This document shows positions 26,104-36,316 of a stretch of DNA of 64,000 nucleotides, in pieces. Each line of letters starts with the position of its first letter. The first letter of the stretch is position 1. The DNA comes from CAWGHZ01 sp963775315 (lineage in GTDB: Bacteria; Pseudomonadota; Alphaproteobacteria; MPNO01; DASWLB01), in contig CAVZIN010000009.1 of the NCBI GenBank assembly GCA_963775315.1, positions 62,001 through 126,000 on the forward strand, read 5' to 3'. The position numbers and the translations under genes are program-made. A model generated the notes under the pieces. The model had not been told where the DNA came from. It made no database searches and was given only the letters and a program-made list of their open reading frames with translations.

Positions 26104-27349
26104 CCTCTGCCCCGCCTTCGGGCCGGTTGGCGAAGGAGACGCGGCCCCCGGTCCGGCGCAACAAGGTCTGGGCGATGAAGATGCCGAGCCCCATGTGCGC
26201 GGCTCCGTCGCGCCAGCCCGAAACGTAGGGCTCCCCTAGCCTTTCCATGATTCCGGGCTGGAAGCCCGGCCCGTCGTCAGACACCACTACCGAGACCTGC
26301 TCGTTGTCCCAGCTCGTCGCGACCTCGACCGTGTCGGCCGCCACCTGGACCGCGTTCTGGATCAAATTTCCGAGACCCTGGAGCAGTTCGGCCGAGCGCA
26401 GCACCTGGGGCTCGTCCGAGGTGACCGTGTCGAGCGGGCCGGCGTCGAACTGCAGGCGCGTCCCCTTGTTCCCGTAGGGCGCCGCGGCGAGCTCGACCAC
26501 GGAGGACATCGGCAGGCGGAGGAACTGCTCCTCGCTTTCCGGCTTCGCGGCGAGGCGAGCCAAAATGTCGCGGCACCGCGCCGCCTCGCTCAGCAGAAGC
26601 GCGACGTCCTCGCCGATGGGGCTGTCCTGGGGCACGTCGCGCGCGATCTCGCGGGCGACGACCGAGATGGTGCCAAGCGGGCTTCCCAGCTCGTGCGCGG
26701 CGGCGGCGGCCAGCGCCCCGAGGGCGGAAAGCTGGCGCTCGCGCGACAGGGCGAGCTGGGCCGCCGCCAGCGCGTCCTGCATGCGCCGGGCCTCGGCCGC
26801 GACCCGCCAGGCGTAGGTGGCGAAGAACACGATGCCGAGCCCGAGCGCCGTCCAGATCCCGAGCACGTAGACCAGCGGCAAGGCAAGACCGCCGCCCTGC
26901 CACGGCAGCCGCATGTGAACGACCGCGAGCACGCTGATCGCCGCAACCGACAGCACGCTCAGCACGACCGTCGGGCGCGCGCCCAGGATCGTCGCCGAGA
27001 CCGACACCGGCGCGAGCAGCAGCACGGCGAACGGGTTCTGCAGCCCGCCGGTCAGGAACAGCAGCACCGAAAGCTGGACGATGTCGTAGGCGAGGAACCA
27101 TGCCGCCGCCGCTTCGGAGAGGCGCACCGCGCGCGGCCGCTCGAGCATCGCGACGGTGACGGCGAGATTCACCGCCGCCGACGCGCCGATCACGATCAGG
27201 CAGGCGCCGAGCGGCAGGTGGTATTCGAGCCCGTAATGCACCACCATGATGGCCAGCGCCTGGCCGACCACGCCGACCCAGCGAATGGTGGTGAGGGTGC
27301 GGAGCCGGACCCGACCCGGCTCGGCCGGCTGCGCTTCGATGCGCCCCAT
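26015..27349 (-). CDS. regB: RegB/ActS-type redox sensor histidine kinase
   Basis: Inner-membrane histidine kinase that senses quinone redox state and phosphorylates RegA. Seen: six hydrophobic segments (about residues 22-180), the ubiquinone-site heptad GGLQNPF at 101-107, H-box AAAHELGSPLGTI with His219, the redox-active Cys259 in AARCRDILARL (equivalent to Rhodobacter RegB Cys265), N-box NLIQNAVQVA and G-boxes DDGPGF and MGLGIFIAQTLL. At 444 aa it matches the family. It lies directly upstream of its regulator and 40 bp after the TauD-like gene. Confidence 0.92.
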   Translation of the reverse strand: MGRIEAQPAEPGRVRLRTLTTIRWVGVVGQALAIMVVHYGLEYHLPLGACLIVIGASAAVNLAVTVAMLERPRAVRLSEAAAAWFLAYDIVQLSVLLFLTGGLQNPFAVLLLAPVSVSATILGARPTVVLSVLSVAAISVLAVVHMRLPWQGGGLALPLVYVLGIWTALGLGIVFFATYAWRVAAEARRMQDALAAAQLALSRERQLSALGALAAAAAHELGSPLGTISVVAREIARDVPQDSPIGEDVALLLSEAARCRDILARLAAKPESEEQFLRLPMSSVVELAAAPYGNKGTRLQFDAGPLDTVTSDEPQVLRSAELLQGLGNLIQNAVQVAADTVEVATSWDNEQVSVVVSDDGPGFQPGIMERLGEPYVSGWRDGAAHMGLGIFIAQTLLRRTGGRVSFANRPEGGAEVAVRWNRSILEAAEADQPALFPPEESRTT

Positions 27350-27389
27350 CAGCGGCGGGCCCAGGCTGGCCGATCCTCTGGGCGCCGTC

Positions 27390-28436
27390 TCACGCGATCA
27401 GGAAGGTTTCGAACGCCTTCTCGGTGCGGCGCGACGGGAAGCCGCCGCGCACCGCGCCCGGGCGCAGGTCGCGGTAGAAGGTGCGGAACCCCTCGCCCAG
27501 CGGGCGCGAGTTGGGCACCGAGAGCCACAGCCGGAGCAGGTGGCGCCTGCGCTCCTGCTCGGGCCAGTCGCGAAACTCGGTGCGCGAGTGGAACATGGTG
27601 TGGTTGTTGACGAACTGGATGTCGCCCGGCTCGAACATCATGGTCAGGCGGAACTCGTCGGAATTGGCGATCGCGTCGAGCAGGTCGAGCGCCTCGGCCT
27701 GGACTGCGGTCAGGCGCGGCACCTCGGGCATCGCCTGGGCGTTCCTGATGTGGCCGCGCACGTAGCGGCTGGCGAACCTGCCGGCGGTCATCGAGAACAC
27801 GGTCTGCTGGTAGTAGGGCTTCATGCCGGCCGGCTCCTGCCCCTGCCAGGACCAGTACATCGGCTGGTACAGCACCTCGACCAGGTCGGGTCGGCGGCGC
27901 AGCATCTCGTTATGCACGGCCACCGCGCTGGTCAGGTGGCTGAGCCCGCCCTCGCGCGCGACCTGGAGGCAGAAGAGCCCCGTCACGTCGCACGAATCGC
28001 AGTGGCAGGACAGCTCGGCCGACGAGGTGTAGCCGCGCCCGCGCGCCGAGTTGACGTCGACGCCGAGGTCGCGCACGTCGCCCAGCACGTCACCCGCCAT
28101 CGACTGGGTGACCGCCGTGCCGAGATAGAGCCCGAGCCCCCAGTAGATGAACTTGAGGTCCGGCTTGTCGTAGCGGGCGGCCGGAAAGCCGCGCAGGAGG
28201 CGGAGGCCCGGCCCGTTCTCGAGCTCGTCCAGCGTGCGCGCGAGCTCGGCGGAGAGGGTCGGCAGCGGAAAGTCCTCGCGCGCGAGATCGGCCGGCGTGC
28301 GGCCGAGGCGCTTGGCGAACGCGAGCGCGTCGCCGATCTCGGCGATCTCCGCCTCGGTGAAGCGATGGATCCAGCGGTCGGAGCGGGCAAGGTCCGGTCC
28401 GCGCCAGTCGGCCGGTCCGGCGATCGGTTGGGGCAT
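27390..28436 (-). CDS. TauD/TfdA-family Fe(II)/2-oxoglutarate dioxygenase
   Basis: A 348-aa non-heme iron oxygenase. Seen: the H-x-D part of the facial triad in SCHCDSCDVTGL (His145, Asp147), the distal His283 in NNHTMFHSRTEF, and RRRHLLRLWLS with the Arg that usually binds 2-oxoglutarate. Length and the C-terminal RLWLS segment fit the TauD group. Two Cys (CHCDSC) surround the iron motif, which is unusual. GAGGA precedes the ATG at 28436; a GTG at 28460 is in frame. The frame remains open far upstream, but that is antisense shadow of the phosphorylase gene. Substrate unknown. Confidence 0.85.
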   Translation of the reverse strand: MPQPIAGPADWRGPDLARSDRWIHRFTEAEIAEIGDALAFAKRLGRTPADLAREDFPLPTLSAELARTLDELENGPGLRLLRGFPAARYDKPDLKFIYWGLGLYLGTAVTQSMAGDVLGDVRDLGVDVNSARGRGYTSSAELSCHCDSCDVTGLFCLQVAREGGLSHLTSAVAVHNEMLRRRPDLVEVLYQPMYWSWQGQEPAGMKPYYQQTVFSMTAGRFASRYVRGHIRNAQAMPEVPRLTAVQAEALDLLDAIANSDEFRLTMMFEPGDIQFVNNHTMFHSRTEFRDWPEQERRRHLLRLWLSVPNSRPLGEGFRTFYRDLRPGAVRGGFPSRRTEKAFETFLIA

Positions 28437-28640
28437 GTGGATATCCTCGAACTCGTCCACCGCGATCCTAGCGCCCCCGACGCCCCTCCGCCACCGCCCG
28501 GCGGCGCCGCGACCGCGGGCCCGTTGCGAGTTCCCCGTCGCCGTGGTAACCCCGGCATCGGGAAGCGGGGCCGCCGGCGGCGCGAGCGCGATTAACGAAA
28601 TCGCGAAGCCCAGCGGGCAGCCTTCGGATCGAAGCGCGGC

Positions 28641-28655
28641 CCGGGATCGTCCCGG
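28641..28655. promoter_or_regulatory. 15-bp palindrome upstream of the phosphorylase gene
   Basis: CCGGGA-TCG-TCCCGG, perfect 6-bp arms around 3 bases, 25 bp before the alpha-glucan phosphorylase ATG. It could be an operator half-site pair or a leader hairpin that hides the weak ribosome site; no regulator is known for it. Confidence 0.3.
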
Positions 28656-28679
28656 AACGTCCCCTGTAGGGTTCCTGCA

Positions 28680-31192
<2,513 letters not shown>

Positions 31193-31193
<1 letters not shown>

Positions 31194-31218
31194 CGCCGCC
31201 CGCGGCCCGGGCTGGCGC
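31193..31218. terminator. Hairpin between convergent genes
   Basis: Stem GCGCC+GCCCG pairs with CGGGC+GGCGC around a 5-base loop, with a single T bulge. It starts on the last base of the phosphorylase stop and ends just before the stop of the convergent small membrane gene, a position typical of a bidirectional terminator. No T-tract follows. Confidence 0.45.
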
Positions 31219-31220
31219 GG

Positions 31221-31391
31221 CTAGCGGGCGTTGCGGCTGTCGCGCAGATCCTGCCACAGCGAGACGAACATCAGGCAGAGGCAGGCCCCGACAATCACGA
31301 GGAGCGCCGGCTTCCCGACCGATATCGCGAAGAAGCCGACATAGGCGACCGCGAGCGCGCCGCCCAGGATGATCGAGATCAGGCTCAGCAT
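31221..31391 (-). CDS. Small two-helix membrane protein
   Basis: A 56-aa protein of unknown function. Two hydrophobic helices, about residues 1-20 (LSLISIILGGALAVAYVGFF) and 26-45, then a short charged tail (WQDLRDSRNAR). The ATG at 31391 is preferred because GGGGAGGG lies about 6 bases upstream; the frame also opens 18 codons earlier with an Arg-rich stretch that looks non-coding. Small inner-membrane proteins of this kind are common and poorly conserved. Confidence 0.6.
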   Translation of the reverse strand: MLSLISIILGGALAVAYVGFFAISVGKPALLVIVGACLCLMFVSLWQDLRDSRNAR

Positions 31392-31493
31392 CGCCGCCCT
31401 CCCCTTGCGTCGGCGCGAATTACAGCGCGGTTCGGCCCGGCGCACAAGGGCCGGGCGTCGTCCGACAGCAGGAAAGTGGAGCCGCCGGGCAGG

Positions 31494-32801
31494 CTACCGG
31501 CTGGCGGCTTTGGTCGAGGACGGCTTGACGGCGGCGACGCGCGCGGCGATGGCGCGGCGGGCCTGGGCGAACAGCTTGAGGTCGCGCCCGACCAGCACCC
31601 CGCCGGAGGCGAACTTGACACCCATCGGGTTCACCTGCGTGCCGTGTACCAGCACCTCGTAGTGCAGATGCGGGCCGGTGGCGCGGCCGGTCTGGCCGAC
31701 ATAGCCGATCACCTGGCCCTGGTGCACGTGCGAGCCGCGGCGCAGCCCGTTGGCGAAGCGGCTGAGATGGGCGTAGGCGGTCTCGTGGACGGGGTCGTGA
31801 CGGATGCGGATATAGTTGCCGTAGCCGTGCTCGCGCCCGCGCACCTCGATCACGCCGTTGCCGGCGGCGTACACCGGCGTCCCGGCCGGCGCACCGAAAT
31901 CGACGCCCTTGTGCTTGCGGGTGAAGCCGAGGATGGGGTCGCGCCGCTTGCCGAAACCGGAGGTGATGCGGATCGCGTCGAGCGGCGTGCGCAGCAGCGC
32001 CTTCTTCACGCTTTTGCCGGCCGCGTCGTAGTAGCCGACCGGCCCGTGCGCCGGCTTGAAGCGATAGACCTGATGGCGCACCCCGCCCAGCGTCAGGGCG
32101 GCATAGACGATGTCGCCGGTGCGAACGAAGGCGCCGTTCTTGTCGGATATCTGCTGGTAGGTGACGTCGAACGTGTCACCCGGCTGGATGTCACGCTGGA
32201 AGTCGACGTCCCACGAGAACAGGTGCACGAGCTGGCCGATCATCTCGGGTTCGAGCCCGGCGCCCGAGGCGGCGGCGTAGAACGACGAGTTGATGGTTCC
32301 GGTGGCGCGCGCCAGCGACGACACCAGCGCCTTTTGCAGCTTCTTGGCCGCGAATGCGTCCTCGCCGGTCCGGGTGACGTGCACCGTGTAGTCTTCGCCG
32401 GTATCGAGCCGGATGCCGATGAGCTGGCCCGTCGCATGGCCGGTCAGCCGGTCGAAAATCAGCGCCACCTCGTCGCCGGGCGCGAGCGTGCGCGGGTCGT
32501 AGACCTTGCGAAGCGCCGCGATGGCCTCGGCGGCCTCGGACTCGTTGGCGCCGGCCTTGACCAGGATGCGGTGAAGCGTGTCGCCACGGGCGGCGTGGCG
32601 GACGACGGTGACGTCGGGCGGCAGGGCCGCGTCCATGTCGAGGGGGAGCTGTCCGCCGGGCGGCAGGCTGGCGGTCTGGGGCGCCGCCGCGCCGCTCTTG
32701 GACGTCGCGGACTGGGTGGCAAGGACCGTCCCGACCGCAATCAGCGCGATCAGGGCGAATGCGCGGCGCAAGCGCCACTTTGGCTGGGTGCTACCCCCCA
32801 T
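31494..32801 (-). CDS. M23 peptidoglycan DD-metallopeptidase
   Basis: Periplasmic LytM/M23 endopeptidase or its activator, 435 aa, anchored by an N-terminal signal-anchor helix (about residues 15-32). Seen: a LysM/OapA-like segment (GDTLHRILVKAGANESEA), then the M23 domain with zinc ligands in HKGVDFGAP and HLHYEV, plus YAHLSRFANGLRRG. The H-x3-D and H-x-H motifs are intact, so it is probably an active cell-wall hydrolase used in division or remodelling. A TTGACA-containing palindrome lies about 105 bp upstream. Confidence 0.92.
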   Translation of the reverse strand: MGGSTQPKWRLRRAFALIALIAVGTVLATQSATSKSGAAAPQTASLPPGGQLPLDMDAALPPDVTVVRHAARGDTLHRILVKAGANESEAAEAIAALRKVYDPRTLAPGDEVALIFDRLTGHATGQLIGIRLDTGEDYTVHVTRTGEDAFAAKKLQKALVSSLARATGTINSSFYAAASGAGLEPEMIGQLVHLFSWDVDFQRDIQPGDTFDVTYQQISDKNGAFVRTGDIVYAALTLGGVRHQVYRFKPAHGPVGYYDAAGKSVKKALLRTPLDAIRITSGFGKRRDPILGFTRKHKGVDFGAPAGTPVYAAGNGVIEVRGREHGYGNYIRIRHDPVHETAYAHLSRFANGLRRGSHVHQGQVIGYVGQTGRATGPHLHYEVLVHGTQVNPMGVKFASGGVLVGRDLKLFAQARRAIAARVAAVKPSSTKAASR

Positions 32802-32902
32802 GTCCCCCCACTGCCTACCGCGGCATGCGCGGTCCCCGTTTGTTTAGCGGGCAGTGTGAAAATATTTGGTTAACGCGGGGGCACCATGCCGGGGCACGCC
32901 GC

Positions 32903-32915
32903 GGCTTGTCAAGCC
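32903..32915. promoter_or_regulatory. Palindrome overlapping a TTGACA box upstream of the M23 gene
   Basis: GGCTTG-T-CAAGCC, perfect 6-bp arms around one base. On the minus strand it contains TTGACA (32912 to 32907), a consensus -35. Seventeen bases further is only GCATGG, a poor -10. It may be an operator over the M23 promoter; low confidence without a start-site map. Confidence 0.3.
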
Positions 32916-32972
32916 GAGTTCCCGCGAATCGTATGGTTTATGGCGCGTTTCCCATAAGATCACGCGCGCGCC

Positions 32973-34554
32973 TCAGCAGCCGGCGGCATAGGCCTCGCGC
33001 CGCGCGTCGGCGGCGCCGCAGAGCACCCCGTCGGGCAGTCGCTCGATGCATTTGGACGAGCCGAAATAGGACGCGCCCGACGCCCGCCCCAGCCGGTGGC
33101 CGCGCGCGGCAAGGTTGGCCGCGACCGTGTCGGAATAGCCGTCTTCGAGCACTGGGTCGCCGGACATGGTGATCGACCAGCGCGGCGCCTCGATCGCGGC
33201 CGACAGCTCCATCCCCCGATCGCGGAGGTTGGTCAGCACCTGCACGTTCGAGATGGTCTGGGCGGGTCCCCCAGGCGTCGAGAGAAGGTACTTCACCGCC
33301 CCCTTCTCGAGCACCATCACCGGGTTGAGCGTGTGCGCCGGCCGCTTGCCCGGCGCCACCTGGTTGGGGTGGCCGGGCTTGGTCGTGAAGCCGGTCATGC
33401 GGTTGTTGAGCAGGATGCCGGTGCCGGGATCGACGAAGGCCGAGCCGAACACATGGAACACGCTCTGCACCACGCACATCGCGTTGCCCTTGCCGTCGGC
33501 GAGCGCGATGCAGGACGTGCCGCCCTGGGCGCCGGCACGCTTGGGCGCGTCGCCCCGCGCCACCGCCGCCTGGAGCCGCGCGCTCGAACTCGGCCCCGAG
33601 CAGCCGGTCGAGCGGCGCCGGGGCGATGCGCGGGTCGGCGATATGGTCGAGCCCCTCGGCGAAGGCGGCGCGCTGGGCGCGGATCAGCGTGTCGATGCGC
33701 GTCGCGTCGTCGGCGTTCGCGAGATCGGCGCTCGAAACCCCGCCGAGCGCGTTGAGCTGCAGCAGCATCAAGAGGCCATACGACGTCGGCGGCATCACCT
33801 GGACGGTGAGCCCGCGATAGTCGGTCTCGATCGGGCCCGCCCATTCCGGAGCGTAGCCGGCGAAATCCTCGGCCGACAGCAGACCGCCGGCGGCACGGCT
33901 CGCCTCGCCGATCGAGCGGGCGATCGGCCCCTCGTAAAATGCCGAAGCGCCGTTCCGCGCGATCAGCCGCAGGCTCTCCGCGAGCGCCGGCTGGCGCAGC
34001 ACGTGCGCGCGCGCAAGGGGCTCGCCCTCCGGAAAGTAGAGGGCGCGGCAGCCGGGATCGGCCTCGATGTCCTTGCGGAAGAGGTGCAGCGCGGCGGCGA
34101 GCACGCGGGACAGCGGATGGCCCTCCTCGGCGAGCAGGATCGCCGGCGCGAACAGATCGGCCCACCCGAGCCGGCCGAACCGTTTGTGCATTTCCTCCCA
34201 GCCGCGCACCAGCCCGGGCACCGAGGCGGCAAGGGGGCCGCGCGCCACCATCCCGTTCGGAAACTTGTCGGGCGTCGCGCCGCACGGCGCCGGGCCCGAC
34301 GCATTCAGCCCATAGGTCTTCCCCGCGGCCGCGTCTCGATAGAGGATGAAGGCGTCGCCGCCGAGCGAGGTCGCCTGCGGGATCACCGTGCAGAGCACGG
34401 CGGAGGTGGCGATCATCGCGTCGCAGAGCGATCCGCCGCGCTCCAGCACGCCGAGCCCCGCGAGCGAGGCGAGCGAATGGCCCGACACGACCATCCCCCG
34501 CGTGCCATAGACCGGCGAGCGCGCCATGCGCACCCCCGCGAAACTGTCGACCAT
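32973..34554 (-). pseudogene. ggt: Gamma-glutamyltransferase, frameshifted
   Basis: Gamma-glutamyltransferase normally transfers or hydrolyses the gamma-glutamyl group of glutathione-like peptides and self-cleaves at a Thr. The large-subunit part (from ATG 34554, GGGGAGG upstream) runs intact to DRLLGAEFERA, then leaves frame at about 33578-33583. The small-subunit part continues in another frame (RLQAAVARGDAPKR) with the nucleophile Thr in GGTSCIALADGKGN, GSAFVDPGTGILLNNRM and the rest to 32973. The break lies in a CGCGCG run; a lost CG pair or one extra base would restore it. Either a sequencing error or a recent inactivation. There is no signal peptide at the chosen start. Confidence 0.8.
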
Positions 34555-34689
34555 CGCCGCCTCCCCGTTGCCGCCCCCATTGTGGCCCAGGGCGGCGGAC
34601 CGCGCAAAGATCGCGTCGCGCAACATCGTGCAGCGCTTTCCGGTGTGCATCGCGTCGCGCAGGAGGTGGATCGCCTCCGCCCGGCAGCC

Positions 34690-35250
34690 CTACGGGCTCT
34701 CTGCCGCCACCTCGGCCGCCAGCATCTCGGCAATCTTGTCGCAGAAGGCGGGCAGGTCGTCCGGATTGCGGCTGGTGATCAGGTTGCCGTCGACCACGAC
34801 CGGCTCGTCCACCCAGTCGCCGCCGGCATTGACCAGGTCGGTGCGGATGGTGTGGTAGGAGGTGACGCGACGGCCTTCGAGAACGTCGGCCTCGACCAGC
34901 ATCCACGGCCCGTGGCAGATCACGGCGGTCGGCTTGCCGGTGGCGAGGAAATCGCGCACGAAATTGACCGCGCGCCCGTCGACGCGCATGTGGTCGGGGT
35001 TCATCACCCCGCCCGGCACGACCAGCGCGTCATATTCGCCGATCCGCGCCTCGCCGATCTCGCGGTCGACCTTCACGCTGTCGCCCCAATCGGTCTTGTC
35101 CCAGCTTCGGATCTCCTTGCCGTCCTTGGGCGAGATCACCTCGATCTTGGCCCCGGCCCTGGAAAGGCGGTCGCGCGGCTCCATCAGTTCGGACCGCTCG
35201 TACCCATCGGTCGCGAGAATCGCGATCTTGCGTCCCTTGATGTTCTCCAT
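34690..35250 (-). CDS. DJ-1/PfpI-family protein
   Basis: A 186-aa class I amidotransferase-fold protein of the PfpI group (proteases, deglycases or chaperones). Seen: KIAILATDGYERSELMEP, the conserved acidic residue in that elbow region, VVPGGVMNPDHMR and the nucleophile elbow VICHGPWMLVEA with the reactive Cys followed by His. The ATG at 35250 is chosen because GAGGGAG lies 5 bases upstream. It lies 135 bp upstream of the ggt gene on the same strand; joint transcription is possible. Confidence 0.88.
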   Translation of the reverse strand: MENIKGRKIAILATDGYERSELMEPRDRLSRAGAKIEVISPKDGKEIRSWDKTDWGDSVKVDREIGEARIGEYDALVVPGGVMNPDHMRVDGRAVNFVRDFLATGKPTAVICHGPWMLVEADVLEGRRVTSYHTIRTDLVNAGGDWVDEPVVVDGNLITSRNPDDLPAFCDKIAEMLAAEVAAESP

Positions 35251-35374
35251 ATCTCCCTCATCCGATTGCGTGGGCAAAACGCGACCCGCGCGCGGCCCGT
35301 TCCTCGCGCCGGCGCAAGGGTCACAGGCGGCGCGGCGCGCTTCCGGTGGCGCGCCCTCTGTGGTTCAATGGGGC

Positions 35375-36316
35375 ATGCCGATCATCGAAAAGGATCCGTG
35401 GCGCGATCAGTATTTCGAGGGCGTGCCGTGCCCCGGCGACCTCGTGATCCCGACCGACGACATGACGGCGTGGAAGCTGTTCCCCAAGCACCGCTGGGTC
35501 TACAACAAGCTGCAAGTGTGCGAATCGCAGGGGCTCGAAGGCGCGCCGCACGGCATCGACCCGCCCTTCTTCCCGGTCTTTTCCAAGCCGATCTACAACA
35601 TGCACGGCATGGGCATCGGCTCCCGCATCGTGGAAAGCCAGGCCGAGCTCGACCGCGAGGTGCTGCCCGGTTCCATGTGGATGCGGCTCTTGGAGGGCGA
35701 GCACGTCTCGACCGACGTCGCGGTGGTCGACGGCGAGCCGAAATGGTGGCGCCACACCATCGGCATGGCGGTCGGCGGCGGCATGTTCGACTACTGGGTT
35801 GTGCTGGCCGAGCCGCGCCCCGCCGTGGAGGCGTATTGCGGCGAGTGGCTGCGGCGGAACCTCCGCGGCTATTCCGGCTGCGTCAATTTCGAGACCATCG
35901 GCGCGCGCATCATCGAATGCCATCTGCGCTTCGCCGACCAGTGGCCCGACCTCTACGGCAAGGGGTGGCTCGACGCGGTGGTCAAGCTCTACCGCGACGG
36001 CACGTGGGATTACGCCGACGGCGACCGGCGCACGGGATACAGCGTGGTGCTGTTCGGCGCGCACGGGCTTCCCTACCGCCACCCCGACCCGGCGCTGATC
36101 GACGAAATCCGCGCGATGGACAGCGTCTCGTCCGTTCAGGTGACGTTCCACGAGGACCTGCCCGCCGAGGCGCACGCCATGCCGCCCGGCGGGTTCCGCC
36201 TCGCCATCGTTAACGGCTGGGATCTTGAAGCGGGCAAGCGCGCGCGCGAGCGGCTGGCGCTCGCCTTCTGGTCCACGCCGAGCCTCCGCGCCGACGCCCC
36301 CGCCCCGGCGGAATGA
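35375..36316 (+). CDS. Conserved hypothetical, ATP-grasp-like C-terminal segment
   Basis: A 313-aa cytoplasmic protein with no signal peptide. I do not recognise a named family. The segment GCVNFETIGARIIECHLRFAD resembles the metal-binding end of ATP-grasp ligases (acidic and amide residues followed by a basic helix), and KPIYNMHGMG plus the EGEHVSTDVAVVDG strand pair fit the same fold. This is inference. Its stop overlaps the start of the CocE-like hydrolase (ATGA), so the two are co-translated and probably work on related substrates, such as a peptide or amide made by one and cut by the other. Confidence 0.7.
   Translation: MPIIEKDPWRDQYFEGVPCPGDLVIPTDDMTAWKLFPKHRWVYNKLQVCESQGLEGAPHGIDPPFFPVFSKPIYNMHGMGIGSRIVESQAELDREVLPGSMWMRLLEGEHVSTDVAVVDGEPKWWRHTIGMAVGGGMFDYWVVLAEPRPAVEAYCGEWLRRNLRGYSGCVNFETIGARIIECHLRFADQWPDLYGKGWLDAVVKLYRDGTWDYADGDRRTGYSVVLFGAHGLPYRHPDPALIDEIRAMDSVSSVQVTFHEDLPAEAHAMPPGGFRLAIVNGWDLEAGKRARERLALAFWSTPSLRADAPAPAE

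Noticed and set aside
33166..35374. Long plus-strand open frame opposite ggt and PfpI
   Set aside because: Antisense shadow of genes with clear family motifs; no recognisable domain of its own.
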